Below the pieces are notes generated by a model. The model saw nothing but the letters and a program-made list of their open reading frames with translations. It had not been told where the DNA came from and ran no database searches. From contig NZ_CP075691.1 in assembly GCF_020026305.1 (NCBI RefSeq), positions 2,108,001-2,172,000 of the forward strand: a stretch of DNA of 64,000 nt. The letters run 5' to 3'. This document shows, piece after piece, positions 1-7,222 of this stretch. Each line of letters starts with the position of its first letter. The stretch's first letter is position 1. Origin of the DNA: Streptomyces sp. 135 (GTDB lineage: Bacteria > Actinomycetota > Actinomycetes > Streptomycetales > Streptomycetaceae). Position numbers and translations under genes: made by a program.

Positions 1-149
1 CGGTCGCCGCCGAGGCCTACGTCGACAACAGCCCGCCGCCCCCGCCGCGCGAGGCCGTCGCCCCGGCGGGCATCCGCGACCGGGGCGCGGGCCGCCCCAC
101 GAAGCGGGACCGCCGCGAGCTGGAGCGCCTCCGGGGCCTGGAGGGCTGA
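1..149 (+). CDS. S4-domain RNA-binding protein (Hsp15-like), C-terminal end only
   Basis: The reading frame is open from the window edge to a TGA at 147-149, so only about 48 C-terminal residues are visible. They contain a proline stretch (NSPPPPPREAVAP) and end in GRPTKRDRRELERLRGLEG. The GRPTKRDRR-type basic tail is typical of Hsp15-like S4-domain proteins, which bind free 50S subunits carrying a nascent chain and help ribosome recycling after stress. The S4 fold itself lies before the window, so the call rests on the tail alone. The next gene runs on the opposite strand. Confidence 0.6.
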   Translation, partial: VAAEAYVDNSPPPPPREAVAPAGIRDRGAGRPTKRDRRELERLRGLEG

Positions 150-187
150 CCGGGGCGCCGGTCGGAACCCCGGGGGCGGCGCGGGGA

Positions 188-625
188 TCATCGGCGGATG
201 CGGGCGATCAGCTTCGCCGTCTCGCCGCGGGTCGCCCAGGCGATCCAGGCCAGGGGCACGGTGAGGATCAGGGGCGTCGCGGCGTTCTCACCGCCGAGCG
301 CCGTGACCGTCACGATGAACGCGCCGGCCATCAGCCCGATGAACGCCGTCGCGGCGAGCGAGGACAGCAGCGGCAGCAGCAGCGCGATACCGCCGAGCAG
401 TTCCAGCGCCCCGATCGTGTACATCCCCGGGGCGCCCCAGCCGAGCTTGTCGAAGGACTCGACGGCGGTGGGATGCGCGATCAGCTTCGGGACACCGCTC
501 GCGACACCGAAGAACACGGCGAGCAGCACGCGGAGCGTACGCAACGCGATGCGGGCGCCGCGGCTGCGAGGAGCGGTGACGGGTACGGGGGTGGTGGCTG
601 CGGCGGTGGTGGCGGTGGCCGTCAT
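188..625 (-). CDS. DoxX family membrane protein
   Basis: This 145-residue protein has about four hydrophobic segments: roughly residues 30-48, 68-90, 93-112 and 118-130. An Ala/Thr-rich cytoplasmic N-terminus precedes them. The pattern FFGVASGVPKL ... GALELLGGIALLLPLL is characteristic of the DoxX/SURF4-like family, small inner-membrane proteins of poorly defined role that are sometimes linked to redox or thiosulfate:quinone chemistry. The ATG has a GAGGAG ribosome-binding site about seven bases upstream. It stands alone, divergent from the DUF6343 gene. The family call is firm; no substrate can be inferred. Confidence 0.82.
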   Translation of the reverse strand: MTATATTAAATTPVPVTAPRSRGARIALRTLRVLLAVFFGVASGVPKLIAHPTAVESFDKLGWGAPGMYTIGALELLGGIALLLPLLSSLAATAFIGLMAGAFIVTVTALGGENAATPLILTVPLAWIAWATRGETAKLIARIRR

Positions 626-911
626 GGCATCTCCTCGGTGACGGGGTCGCGGAGCCGCCGCCCTGGTGAGCTGCCGGCCTGCCGCGCTGCTGTGCTGTCA
701 CAGGGATAGACAGGACCACCGCGCGGAACTCATCGCTCCCGCACGGCTTTTCGAAACGCCCACGGGCTCCGCCGAGACGATCCGGAGGTGCAGCCGCCGT
801 CCGTGACGTGGCGCCGGCAGACCCTCGGCATCCCGCGCCGCGGGTGGTGGCTGGGGCGGTGCGGCGCGTGGCTCGCACTCTCTCTATTCTGGGAGGAGGA
901 GATGACCTCAC

Positions 912-1172
912 ATGCGCACAGGCAGTGAACCGCTGACAGCGCGCAGTCCCCTGCGGATGCGTTTCTGGTTCAGCGTATGGGGCCTCGGCTGGGCCGCATT
1001 CGGCACGGCCGCGTTCGCGCTGACCGGGCGGACCGGATGGGCGGTGGCGTGCGGAGTGCTGCTCCTGGTGGTCGCGGCCGACCTGGCGTGGGTGACGCAC
1101 CGCATGCGGCAGGGCCCGCACTATCAGCCGGGGCGAGACATCCCGCCGTACGATCCGCCGGACATCCCCTAG
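912..1172 (+). CDS. DUF6343 family small membrane protein
   Basis: An 86-residue protein with two predicted transmembrane segments (about residues 18-38 and 43-62). Its cytoplasmic ends are conserved: the N-terminus begins MRTGSEP and the C-terminus is GPHYQPGRDIPPYDPP. I recognise this pattern as DUF6343, a Streptomyces family of unknown function. A run of GGAGGAGGAG lies about ten bases before the ATG. The 286-bp gap upstream, shared with the divergent DoxX gene, holds no other coding sequence that I can support. Confidence 0.8.
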   Translation: MRTGSEPLTARSPLRMRFWFSVWGLGWAAFGTAAFALTGRTGWAVACGVLLLVVAADLAWVTHRMRQGPHYQPGRDIPPYDPPDIP

Positions 1173-1202
1173 CGACGGCTCACGCCGGCGGGGCGGTAGA
1201 GG

Positions 1203-1571
1203 TCAGTCCTGCTTGTCGAAGCGGGCCGCCGCGAGGTACTCCGGCTGCGGGTCGAGGGCGGCCGCGAGGCGGAAGTGGCGCCGCGCCTGCTCGGGGCGGG
1301 CGCCGCGCTCGTAGGTGCGGGCGAGCGCGAAGTGCGCGAACGCGTTGTCCGGTTCGCGCTCCAGGACGATGCTGAACTCCAGCTCGGCTGCGCGCAGTTG
1401 CGCGGCGGCGAAGAACGCGCGGGCGCGCAGCAGCCGGGCCGCCGTGTTCTCGGGATGGGCCGCGATGACCGTGTCGAGCAGCTTCACCGCGCCCCGCGGA
1501 TCCCGCGCGGCGAGGAGCTGCTCCGCCGCTCGGAAGTCGATGACATGAGTCTCCGGGGTGATTTCGGGCAC
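1203..1571 (-). CDS. Tetratricopeptide-repeat protein
   Basis: A 122-residue soluble protein made almost entirely of TPR units. Three consecutive 34-residue helical hairpins are visible: RAAEQLLAARDPRGAVKLLD, ARLLRARAFFAAAQLRAAEL and AHFALARTYERGARPEQARR, each followed by the usual P/D at the unit boundary. It probably acts as a protein-protein interaction scaffold in the cytoplasm, since there is no signal peptide or membrane segment. It lies downstream of coaE on the same strand with about 80 bp between them, so it could be co-transcribed with coaE. Its partner is unknown. Confidence 0.8.
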   Translation of the reverse strand: MPEITPETHVIDFRAAEQLLAARDPRGAVKLLDTVIAAHPENTAARLLRARAFFAAAQLRAAELEFSIVLEREPDNAFAHFALARTYERGARPEQARRHFRLAAALDPQPEYLAAARFDKQD

Positions 1572-1651
1572 GCTGGACTCCTTCCCTCACTCCTCCGGGT
1601 CAACGCCCGTCGCGGCCGTCCCTATTCCGAAGCGACGGCCCACGGGGCGGA

Positions 1652-2257
1652 CTAGTCCTGCGTACGTGCCCTGCGCTCCAGCTCCGCCCACACCTCGGCG
1701 ACCCGCTCCTGGAGCCCCTCCAGGGGGCCGTCGTTGTCGATCACGATGTCGGCGATCTCCAGGCGCTTCTCGCGGGTGGCCTGCGCCGCCATCCGCGCGC
1801 GGGCGTCGTCCTCGCTCATGCCGCGCAGCCGCACCAGGCGGTCCAGCTGGGTCTCGGGGCTCGCGTCGACGACGACCACCACGTCGTACAGCGGGGCGAG
1901 GCCGTTCTCGGTGAGCAGCGGCACGTCGTGGACGACCACCGCGTCGCCGGACGCGGAGCGTTCGAGCTCGGCGGAGCGGGCGCCGACGAGCGGGTGCACG
2001 ATCGCGTTGAGGGCGGCGAGCTTGTCGGCGTCGGCGAAGACGATCGCGCCGAGCCTCGGGCGGTCCAGCGAGCCGTCCGGGGCCAGAACCTCCCGCCCGA
2101 ACGCCTCGACGACGGCCGCGAGGCCGGGGGTCCCCGGCTCCACCACCTCACGCGCGATCTTGTCGGCGTCGATCAGGACGGCACCGGACGAGACGAAAAG
2201 CCGCGACACTTCACTCTTGCCGGCGCCGATTCCGCCGGTCAGGCCCACCTTCAGCAT
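1652..2257 (-). CDS. coaE: Dephospho-CoA kinase
   Basis: CoaE phosphorylates the 3'-hydroxyl of the ribose of dephospho-CoA with ATP, the last step of coenzyme A synthesis. The 201-residue product starts [20 protein letters not shown], with the P-loop at residues 8-15 (GGIGAGKS). It keeps the [13 protein letters not shown] substrate segment (about 31-43) and [11 protein letters not shown] (about 108-118), which are hallmarks of the family. The length is normal for single-domain CoaE; some actinobacterial homologues carry a fused C-terminal domain that is absent here. It lies 24 bp downstream of the PAC2 gene on the same strand, so the two are probably co-transcribed. Confidence 0.95.
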   Translation of the reverse strand: MLKVGLTGGIGAGKSEVSRLFVSSGAVLIDADKIAREVVEPGTPGLAAVVEAFGREVLAPDGSLDRPRLGAIVFADADKLAALNAIVHPLVGARSAELERSASGDAVVVHDVPLLTENGLAPLYDVVVVVDASPETQLDRLVRLRGMSEDDARARMAAQATREKRLEIADIVIDNDGPLEGLQERVAEVWAELERRARTQD

Positions 2258-2281
2258 GACGGGCAGCTTAGGGCCTGCGGG

Positions 2282-3220
2282 TCACGCGTCGCCCTCCCGC
2301 TCGGCGAGGAAGCGTTCGAATTCCCGGCCGATCTCGTCGGCGGAGGGGATGTCCGCCGGTTCGGCGAGCATGTTGCCGCGCTCCTGGGCGCCCGCCGCCG
2401 CGTCGTACTGGTGTTCAAGTCCCTGGATCAGCGCGACCAGTTCCTCGTCGCCCTCCTGGATCTGCCGGTCGATCTCGGTCTGGGTGCGGTGCGCCTCGGT
2501 GCGCAGTCCGTGGGCCACGCCGGGCAGCACCAGGCCGGTGGCGGCGGTGATCGCCTCCAGGACCGTGAGGGCCGCGTCGGGGTAGGCGGAGCGCGCGATG
2601 TAGTGCGGGACGTGCGCGGCGACGCCCAACACGTCGTGGCCCGCCTCCAGGAGGCGGTACTCGACGAGGGACGCGGCGCTGCCCGGTACCTGCGCCTCCT
2701 CGAAGGGGCTGCGGTGGCCGGGGACCAGGTCGGTGCGGTTGCCGTGCGGCGTGAGCCCCACGGGGCGGGTGTGCGGCACGCCCATGGGGATGCCGTGGAA
2801 GTTCACCGACAGGCGTACGCCGAGGCGCTCCACGATCTGCTGGACGGCGACGGCGAAGCGCTCCCACTCGACGTCCGGCTCCGGCCCGGAGAGCAGCAGG
2901 AAGGGCGCGCCCGTGGCGTCCTGCACGAGGCGGACGTCGAGCGTCGGCACCTCGTAGTCGGTCCAGCGGTCGCGTCGGAAGGTGAGCAGCGGGCGGCGGG
3001 CGCGGTAGTCGACGAGCCGGTCGTGGTCGAATCTCGCCACCACCTGCCCGGGCAGGCTGTCCGTGAGCCGCTCGACGATCTGCTCGCCGGTCTCACCCGC
3101 GTCGATGTATCCGTCGAAGTGGTAGAGCATGACCAGTCCGGCCGACTCCTGGGCGAGCGCCATGTCGACGACGGCGAGGCCCTTCGGCTCCCATGCGTAC
3201 AAACCCTGCGGATCAAGCAC
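2282..3220 (-). CDS. PAC2 (proteasome assembly chaperone) family protein
   Basis: The protein has about 312 residues. The GTG at 3220 is chosen because GAGGAGGAG sits eight bases upstream and the product then begins [12 protein letters not shown], the expected family N-terminus. A longer reading that starts at 3328 would add a stretch with no family resemblance. PAC2 proteins are related to eukaryotic and archaeal proteasome assembly chaperones and are common in actinobacteria that have 20S proteasomes; their bacterial role is not settled. Visible conserved stretches are [33 protein letters not shown] and [14 protein letters not shown]. The C-terminus is acidic and helical. It is adjacent to coaE in the same direction. 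Confidence 0.88.
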   Translation of the reverse strand: MLDPQGLYAWEPKGLAVVDMALAQESAGLVMLYHFDGYIDAGETGEQIVERLTDSLPGQVVARFDHDRLVDYRARRPLLTFRRDRWTDYEVPTLDVRLVQDATGAPFLLLSGPEPDVEWERFAVAVQQIVERLGVRLSVNFHGIPMGVPHTRPVGLTPHGNRTDLVPGHRSPFEEAQVPGSAASLVEYRLLEAGHDVLGVAAHVPHYIARSAYPDAALTVLEAITAATGLVLPGVAHGLRTEAHRTQTEIDRQIQEGDEELVALIQGLEHQYDAAAGAQERGNMLAEPADIPSADEIGREFERFLAEREGDA

Positions 3221-3412
3221 TGTGACCGCTCCTCCTCGTGTTCGTAACGGAGAACGCACGCAGTGCCACGGGCATTCCCGCTTCCTGCCGCGAGCGGTCC
3301 GCACTGGTCCATACCTTGACGCGGACATGCCCCGCCCTTACGTTCGCAACGTTCACATGAACACCCTGCGTTCACGTACGAGAACTCCGCTCTCGACGGA
3401 AGGTCACCCCCC

Positions 3413-4375
3413 ATGCGCACCCCACGCACGCTTCTCACGGCCCTGCTCACGGCGACGGCCGCCTCCGCGACCCTGACCACGGCCTCGTTCGCGGCAGCCC
3501 CCGCGCGGACCATCGAGGTCTCCACCGCCGCCCAGCTCAAGGCGGCGCTCACCGGCGCCTCGCCCGGCGACACGATCCACCTCGCCGACGGGACGTACTC
3601 CGGGAACTTCAAGACCTCCGTGGCGGCGAGCGCCGCCTCCCGCATCACGCTGACCGGTTCCGCGAAGGCGGTGCTCACGGCAGGCGGCGGCTACGGGCTG
3701 CACCTGAACGGCGCCGCGTACTGGACGGTGAAGGGCATCACCGTGACCGGCGGCCAGAAGGGCATCATGATCGACTCCGCGCGAGGCGTCGTCGTGGACA
3801 CCGTCACGGTCCACGGCCTCGACATGGAGGGCGTCCACTTCCGCAAGTCGAGCCGCGACGGCGTGATCAGGAATTCACGGATCCACGACACCGGGAACGA
3901 CGGCCGCGGCATGGGCGAGGGCATCTACGTCGGCACCGCCAACACGCTCTCCGACAAGAGCGACAACGTACAGATCCTCGGGAACACGATCGGCCCGGAC
4001 GTCGGCGGCGAGGCGATCGACCTCAAGGAGGGCACCACGGGCGGCAAGGTCTCGGGCAACACGTTCGACGGCAGGGGCCTGACCGGCAACCACTACGACG
4101 ACTCATGGGTCGACGTGAAGGGCAACGACTACGTCATCGAGGACAACACCGGCAAGAACACCCTGAACAACGGCTACGAGACCCACACCCAGCAGCCCGG
4201 CTGGGGCTGCGGCACGGTCTTCCGCGGCAACAGGTCCACCCTGACGGGCGCGACGGGCGACAAGCAGCTGGCGATCAACGTGACGAACCACAGCGGCGGC
4301 TGCAAGACGACGGTGTACGCGAGCAACACCGTGACCGGCGGCCGGGGCCTGACGAACATCCCGGTGACGCCATAG
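3413..4375 (+). CDS. Secreted right-handed parallel beta-helix protein
   Basis: A 320-residue protein with a Sec-type signal peptide (basic MRTPRTLL, hydrophobic core, likely cleavage after SFAAA near residue 28). The mature part opens with IEVSTAAQLKAALTGASPGDTIHLADGTYSG, the usual first coil of pectate-lyase-like/NosD beta-helix proteins. It continues with repeated G/N-V/I rungs such as GITVTGGQKGIMID, NSRIHDTGNDG and ILGNTIGPDVGGEAIDLKEG. Members include polysaccharide lyases and other glycan-binding or glycan-cleaving enzymes. I see no clear lyase signature, so the substrate is unknown. A perfect 12-bp palindrome, GTTCACATGAAC, lies at 3351-3362, about 50 bp before the ATG, and a possible -35 TTGACG at 3316-3321. 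Confidence 0.8.
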   Translation: MRTPRTLLTALLTATAASATLTTASFAAAPARTIEVSTAAQLKAALTGASPGDTIHLADGTYSGNFKTSVAASAASRITLTGSAKAVLTAGGGYGLHLNGAAYWTVKGITVTGGQKGIMIDSARGVVVDTVTVHGLDMEGVHFRKSSRDGVIRNSRIHDTGNDGRGMGEGIYVGTANTLSDKSDNVQILGNTIGPDVGGEAIDLKEGTTGGKVSGNTFDGRGLTGNHYDDSWVDVKGNDYVIEDNTGKNTLNNGYETHTQQPGWGCGTVFRGNRSTLTGATGDKQLAINVTNHSGGCKTTVYASNTVTGGRGLTNIPVTP

Positions 4376-4404
4376 GGGGCGAGTCCCTCAGGGACGAGCC
4401 CCCC

Positions 4405-4450
4405 GGGGCGCGGGGAACTGCACGACCAGCCAGCCCCCACAGCCCCGCAC
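4405..4450 (+). repeat. Intergenic repeat carrying GGGGCGCGGGGAACTGC
   Basis: The 17-base string GGGGCGCGGGGAACTGC at 4405-4421 recurs exactly at 14253-14269 (+) and 14207-14223 (-) of this window, each time between genes. Here it is followed by ACGACCAGCC and a C-rich tract. I remember very similar strings after many Streptomyces genes, so this looks like a copy of a widespread intergenic repeat rather than a gene-specific site. Confidence 0.6.
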
Positions 4451-4469
4451 TGGAACCAGGACGCACAAC

Positions 4470-4500
4470 GGGCCCGCACCCCCGAAGGGATGCGGGCCCG
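4470..4500 (-). terminator. Hairpin terminator after rpsA
   Basis: CGGGCCCGCA (4470-4479) and TGCGGGCCCG (4491-4500) form a perfect 10-bp stem with an 11-base loop. It lies 34 bp beyond the rpsA stop codon, and between convergent genes, so it may stop transcription from both sides. Confidence 0.7.
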
Positions 4501-4533
4501 CAGCGTCGTTCAGCTACCGCCTAGGGGCGAGCC

Positions 4534-6042
4534 TCAGCTCTGGCCGCCGGCCAGCTTCTCGCGGAGCGCGGCAAGCGCCTCGTCCGAAGCCAGGGCGCCG
4601 GAGTTGTCGTCCGACTCCGAGGAGTACGAACCGCCGCCGCCACCGGACGCGGCCGGAGCGGCGCCGGCCGGAGCCGCCGCACCCTCGGCCTCGGCCTGGG
4701 CGTCGGCCTCGCGGGACTTGATGACCTGAGCCTGGTGCTGCTCGAAGCGCGACTGCGCCTCGGCGTACTGGGTCTCCCAGGCCTCGCGCTGGGTCTCGTA
4801 GCCCTCGAGCCAGTCGTTGGTCTCGGGGTCGAAGCCCTCGGGGTAGATGTAGTTGCCCTGGTCGTCGTAGGACGCGGCCATGCCGTACAGGGTCGGGTCG
4901 AACTCGACGGCCGACGGGTCGGCGCCGAAGGACTCGTTGGCCTGCTTCAGCGACAGCGAGATCCGGCGACGCTCGAGGTCGATGTCGATGACCTTGACGA
5001 AGATCTCGTCGTTGACCTGGACGACCTGCTCCGGGATCTCCACGTGGCGCTCGGCCAGCTCGGAGATGTGGACCAGGCCCTCGATGCCCTCGTCGACGCG
5101 CACGAACGCACCGAACGGAACGAGCTTGGTGACCTTACCGGGAACGACCTGCCCGATCTGGTGCGTGCGGGCGAACTGCTGCCACGGGTCTTCCTGCGTC
5201 GCCTTGAGCGACAGGGAGACACGCTCGCGGTCCATGTCCACGTCGAGGACCTCGACGGTGACTTCCTGGCCGACCTCGACAACCTCGGAGGGGTGGTCGA
5301 TGTGCTTCCAGGAAAGCTCGGAGACGTGGACGAGACCGTCGACGCCACCGAGGTCCACGAACGCACCGAAGTTGACGATCGAGGAAACGACGCCGGAGCG
5401 GACCTGGCCCTTCTGCAGGGTCGTGAGGAAGGTCTGGCGGACCTCGCTCTGGGTCTGCTCGAGCCAGGCACGGCGGGACAGGACCACGTTGTTGCGGTTC
5501 TTGTCCAGCTCGATGATCTTGGCCTCGAGCTCCTTGCCCACGTAGGGCTGGAGGTCGCGGACGCGGCGCATCTCCACGAGGGAGGCCGGCAGGAAGCCAC
5601 GGAGGCCGATGTCGAGGATGAGACCACCCTTGACGACCTCGATGACGGTACCGGTGACGATCCCGTCCTCTTCCTTGATCTTCTCGATCGTGCCCCAGGC
5701 ACGCTCGTACTGAGCGCGCTTCTTGGACAGGATCAGACGACCTTCCTTGTCCTCCTTCTGGAGAACCAGGGCCTCGATCTCGTCGCCGACCTTGACGACC
5801 TCGTTCGGGTCGACGTCGTGCTTGATCGAGAGCTCGCGGCTCGGGATGACGCCTTCGGTCTTGTAACCGATGTCGAGCAGGACCTCGTCCCGGTCGACCT
5901 TCACGATGACGCCGTCGACGATGTCGCCGTCGTTGAAGTACTTGATCGTCTCGTCGATCGCGGCGAGGAAGGCTTCCTCGTTACCGATGTCGTTGACCGC
6001 TACCTGCGGGGTGGTGGCGGTGGTCTCGGTGCTGCTCGTCAT
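4534..6042 (-). CDS. rpsA: 30S ribosomal protein S1
   Basis: S1 binds mRNA on the 30S subunit and assists initiation on structured or weak-SD messages. The 502-residue product has four S1 (OB-fold) repeats, at about residues 35-104, 122-188, 209-277 and 294-363, with signatures such as GAFVDLGGVDGLVHVSELS and GAFVRVDEGIEGLVHISELA. Four repeats is the usual actinobacterial form, shorter than the six-repeat E. coli protein. The C-terminus is a long acidic and Gly/Ser-rich tail ending EKLAGGQS. The codon usage is strongly biased, as expected for a highly expressed gene. The gene is monocistronic, with its own promoter and terminator. Confidence 0.97.
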   Translation of the reverse strand: MTSSTETTATTPQVAVNDIGNEEAFLAAIDETIKYFNDGDIVDGVIVKVDRDEVLLDIGYKTEGVIPSRELSIKHDVDPNEVVKVGDEIEALVLQKEDKEGRLILSKKRAQYERAWGTIEKIKEEDGIVTGTVIEVVKGGLILDIGLRGFLPASLVEMRRVRDLQPYVGKELEAKIIELDKNRNNVVLSRRAWLEQTQSEVRQTFLTTLQKGQVRSGVVSSIVNFGAFVDLGGVDGLVHVSELSWKHIDHPSEVVEVGQEVTVEVLDVDMDRERVSLSLKATQEDPWQQFARTHQIGQVVPGKVTKLVPFGAFVRVDEGIEGLVHISELAERHVEIPEQVVQVNDEIFVKVIDIDLERRRISLSLKQANESFGADPSAVEFDPTLYGMAASYDDQGNYIYPEGFDPETNDWLEGYETQREAWETQYAEAQSRFEQHQAQVIKSREADAQAEAEGAAAPAGAAPAASGGGGGSYSSESDDNSGALASDEALAALREKLAGGQS

Positions 6043-6239
6043 GTGGGTTAGGGCTCCGGTACGGACATTGAAGTCGTAGGTACTGCAACGCCGGGAGCCG
6101 ATTTCGCTCTGCAGAAGCCGGACAGCCTAGGAAGCGCGACTTCCGGCAAGGGAAGGCGCCTCGACAACCGAGGGGACATACAACAGACGCGAGCGCAGCC
6201 TGCTATGTCTGAGGAGCGCAGGCTCGCAGCGCAACTTGT

Positions 6240-6268
6240 AGCATACGGGGGCAGCCGGACAGGGTCAA
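6240..6268 (-). promoter_or_regulatory. Probable sigma-70-type promoter of rpsA
   Basis: Read on the minus strand, TTGACC (6268-6263) is followed after exactly 17 bases by TATGCT (6245-6240), close to the housekeeping -35/-10 consensus. Transcription would start near 6233, giving a leader of about 190 nt before rpsA. An inverted repeat, AGCCTGC ... GCAGGCT (6197-6203 and 6218-6224), falls just inside that leader and may be a regulatory hairpin. The rest of the 354-bp gap (6043-6396) also has to serve the divergent methyltransferase, for which I see no clear promoter. Confidence 0.7.
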
Positions 6269-6396
6269 TGCGCGAAGGCGCACACCCGGGGCGGAACACC
6301 GCATACCCGGCACAAAACCTGTCGCCTGAGGCCACACGGGCCGCACCGCGCCCCCTCTCGACCGGTAATCGACGAGTTCGACGGAAGATTACGACG

Positions 6397-7218
6397 ATGG
6401 AGCCGATCATCCAAGAGTCCGGACTGCCCGAGCCCGAAGCCACCCGCCGTACCGCGGACGTCACGGAGAGCAGTCGCGCGAACCGCGGCTGGTGGGACAG
6501 GAACGCCGACGACTACCAGGTCGAGCACGGCACGTTCCTCGGGGACGACCGGTTCGTGTGGGGTCCCGAGGGGCTCGACGAGGTGGAGGCGGAACTGCTC
6601 GGTCCGCCCGAGGACCTCAAGGGCAAGGACATCCTGGAGATCGGCGCCGGCGCCGCCCAGTGCTCGCGCTGGCTGGTCTCCCAGGGCGCGCGGCCCGTGG
6701 CCCTCGACCTCTCGCACCGCCAGCTCCAGCACGCGCTGCGGATCGGCGGGGACGTACCACTGGTGCAGGCCGACGCCGGGGTGCTGCCCTTCAAGGACGG
6801 CTCCTTCGACCTCGCCTGCTCCGCCTATGGGGCGCTGCCCTTCGTCGCCGACCCGGTACTGGTCCTCAAGGAGGTGCGCCGCGTGCTGCGCCCCGGCGGC
6901 CGCTTCGTGTTCTCCGCGACGCACCCGATCCGCTGGGCCTTCCCCGACGAGCCGGGCCCGGAGGGCCTCACCGTGGCGGCCTCCTACTTCGACCGCACTC
7001 CTTATGTGGAGCAGGACGAGCAGGGGAACGCCGTCTACGTGGAGCACCACAGGACGATCGGCGACCGGGTCCGCGACATCGTGGCGGGCGGCTTCCGCCT
7101 CGTCGACATCGTCGAGCCGGAGTGGCCCGCCTGGAACACCCAGGAGTGGGGCGGCTGGTCCCCGCTGCGCGGAAACCTGATCCCGGGGACGGCCATCTAC
7201 GTATGCGTACGAGACTGA
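6397..7218 (+). CDS. Class I SAM-dependent methyltransferase
   Basis: A 273-residue protein of the UbiE/Methyltransf_11 type. Motif I is DILEIGAGAAQCSRWL (about residues 72-87), followed by an acidic residue closing strand 2 (ALDLSHRQL), the motif LVQADAGVLPFKDGSFDLAC and the post-motif RRVLRPGGRFVFSATHP. The substrate cannot be told from sequence. The ATG at 6397 gives the expected N-terminus; upstream in-frame starts would add a low-complexity stretch in the rpsA promoter area. Only four bases separate its stop from the GTG of hrpB, so the two genes form an operon. Confidence 0.87.
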   Translation: MEPIIQESGLPEPEATRRTADVTESSRANRGWWDRNADDYQVEHGTFLGDDRFVWGPEGLDEVEAELLGPPEDLKGKDILEIGAGAAQCSRWLVSQGARPVALDLSHRQLQHALRIGGDVPLVQADAGVLPFKDGSFDLACSAYGALPFVADPVLVLKEVRRVLRPGGRFVFSATHPIRWAFPDEPGPEGLTVAASYFDRTPYVEQDEQGNAVYVEHHRTIGDRVRDIVAGGFRLVDIVEPEWPAWNTQEWGGWSPLRGNLIPGTAIYVCVRD

Positions 7219-7222
7219 GCGG

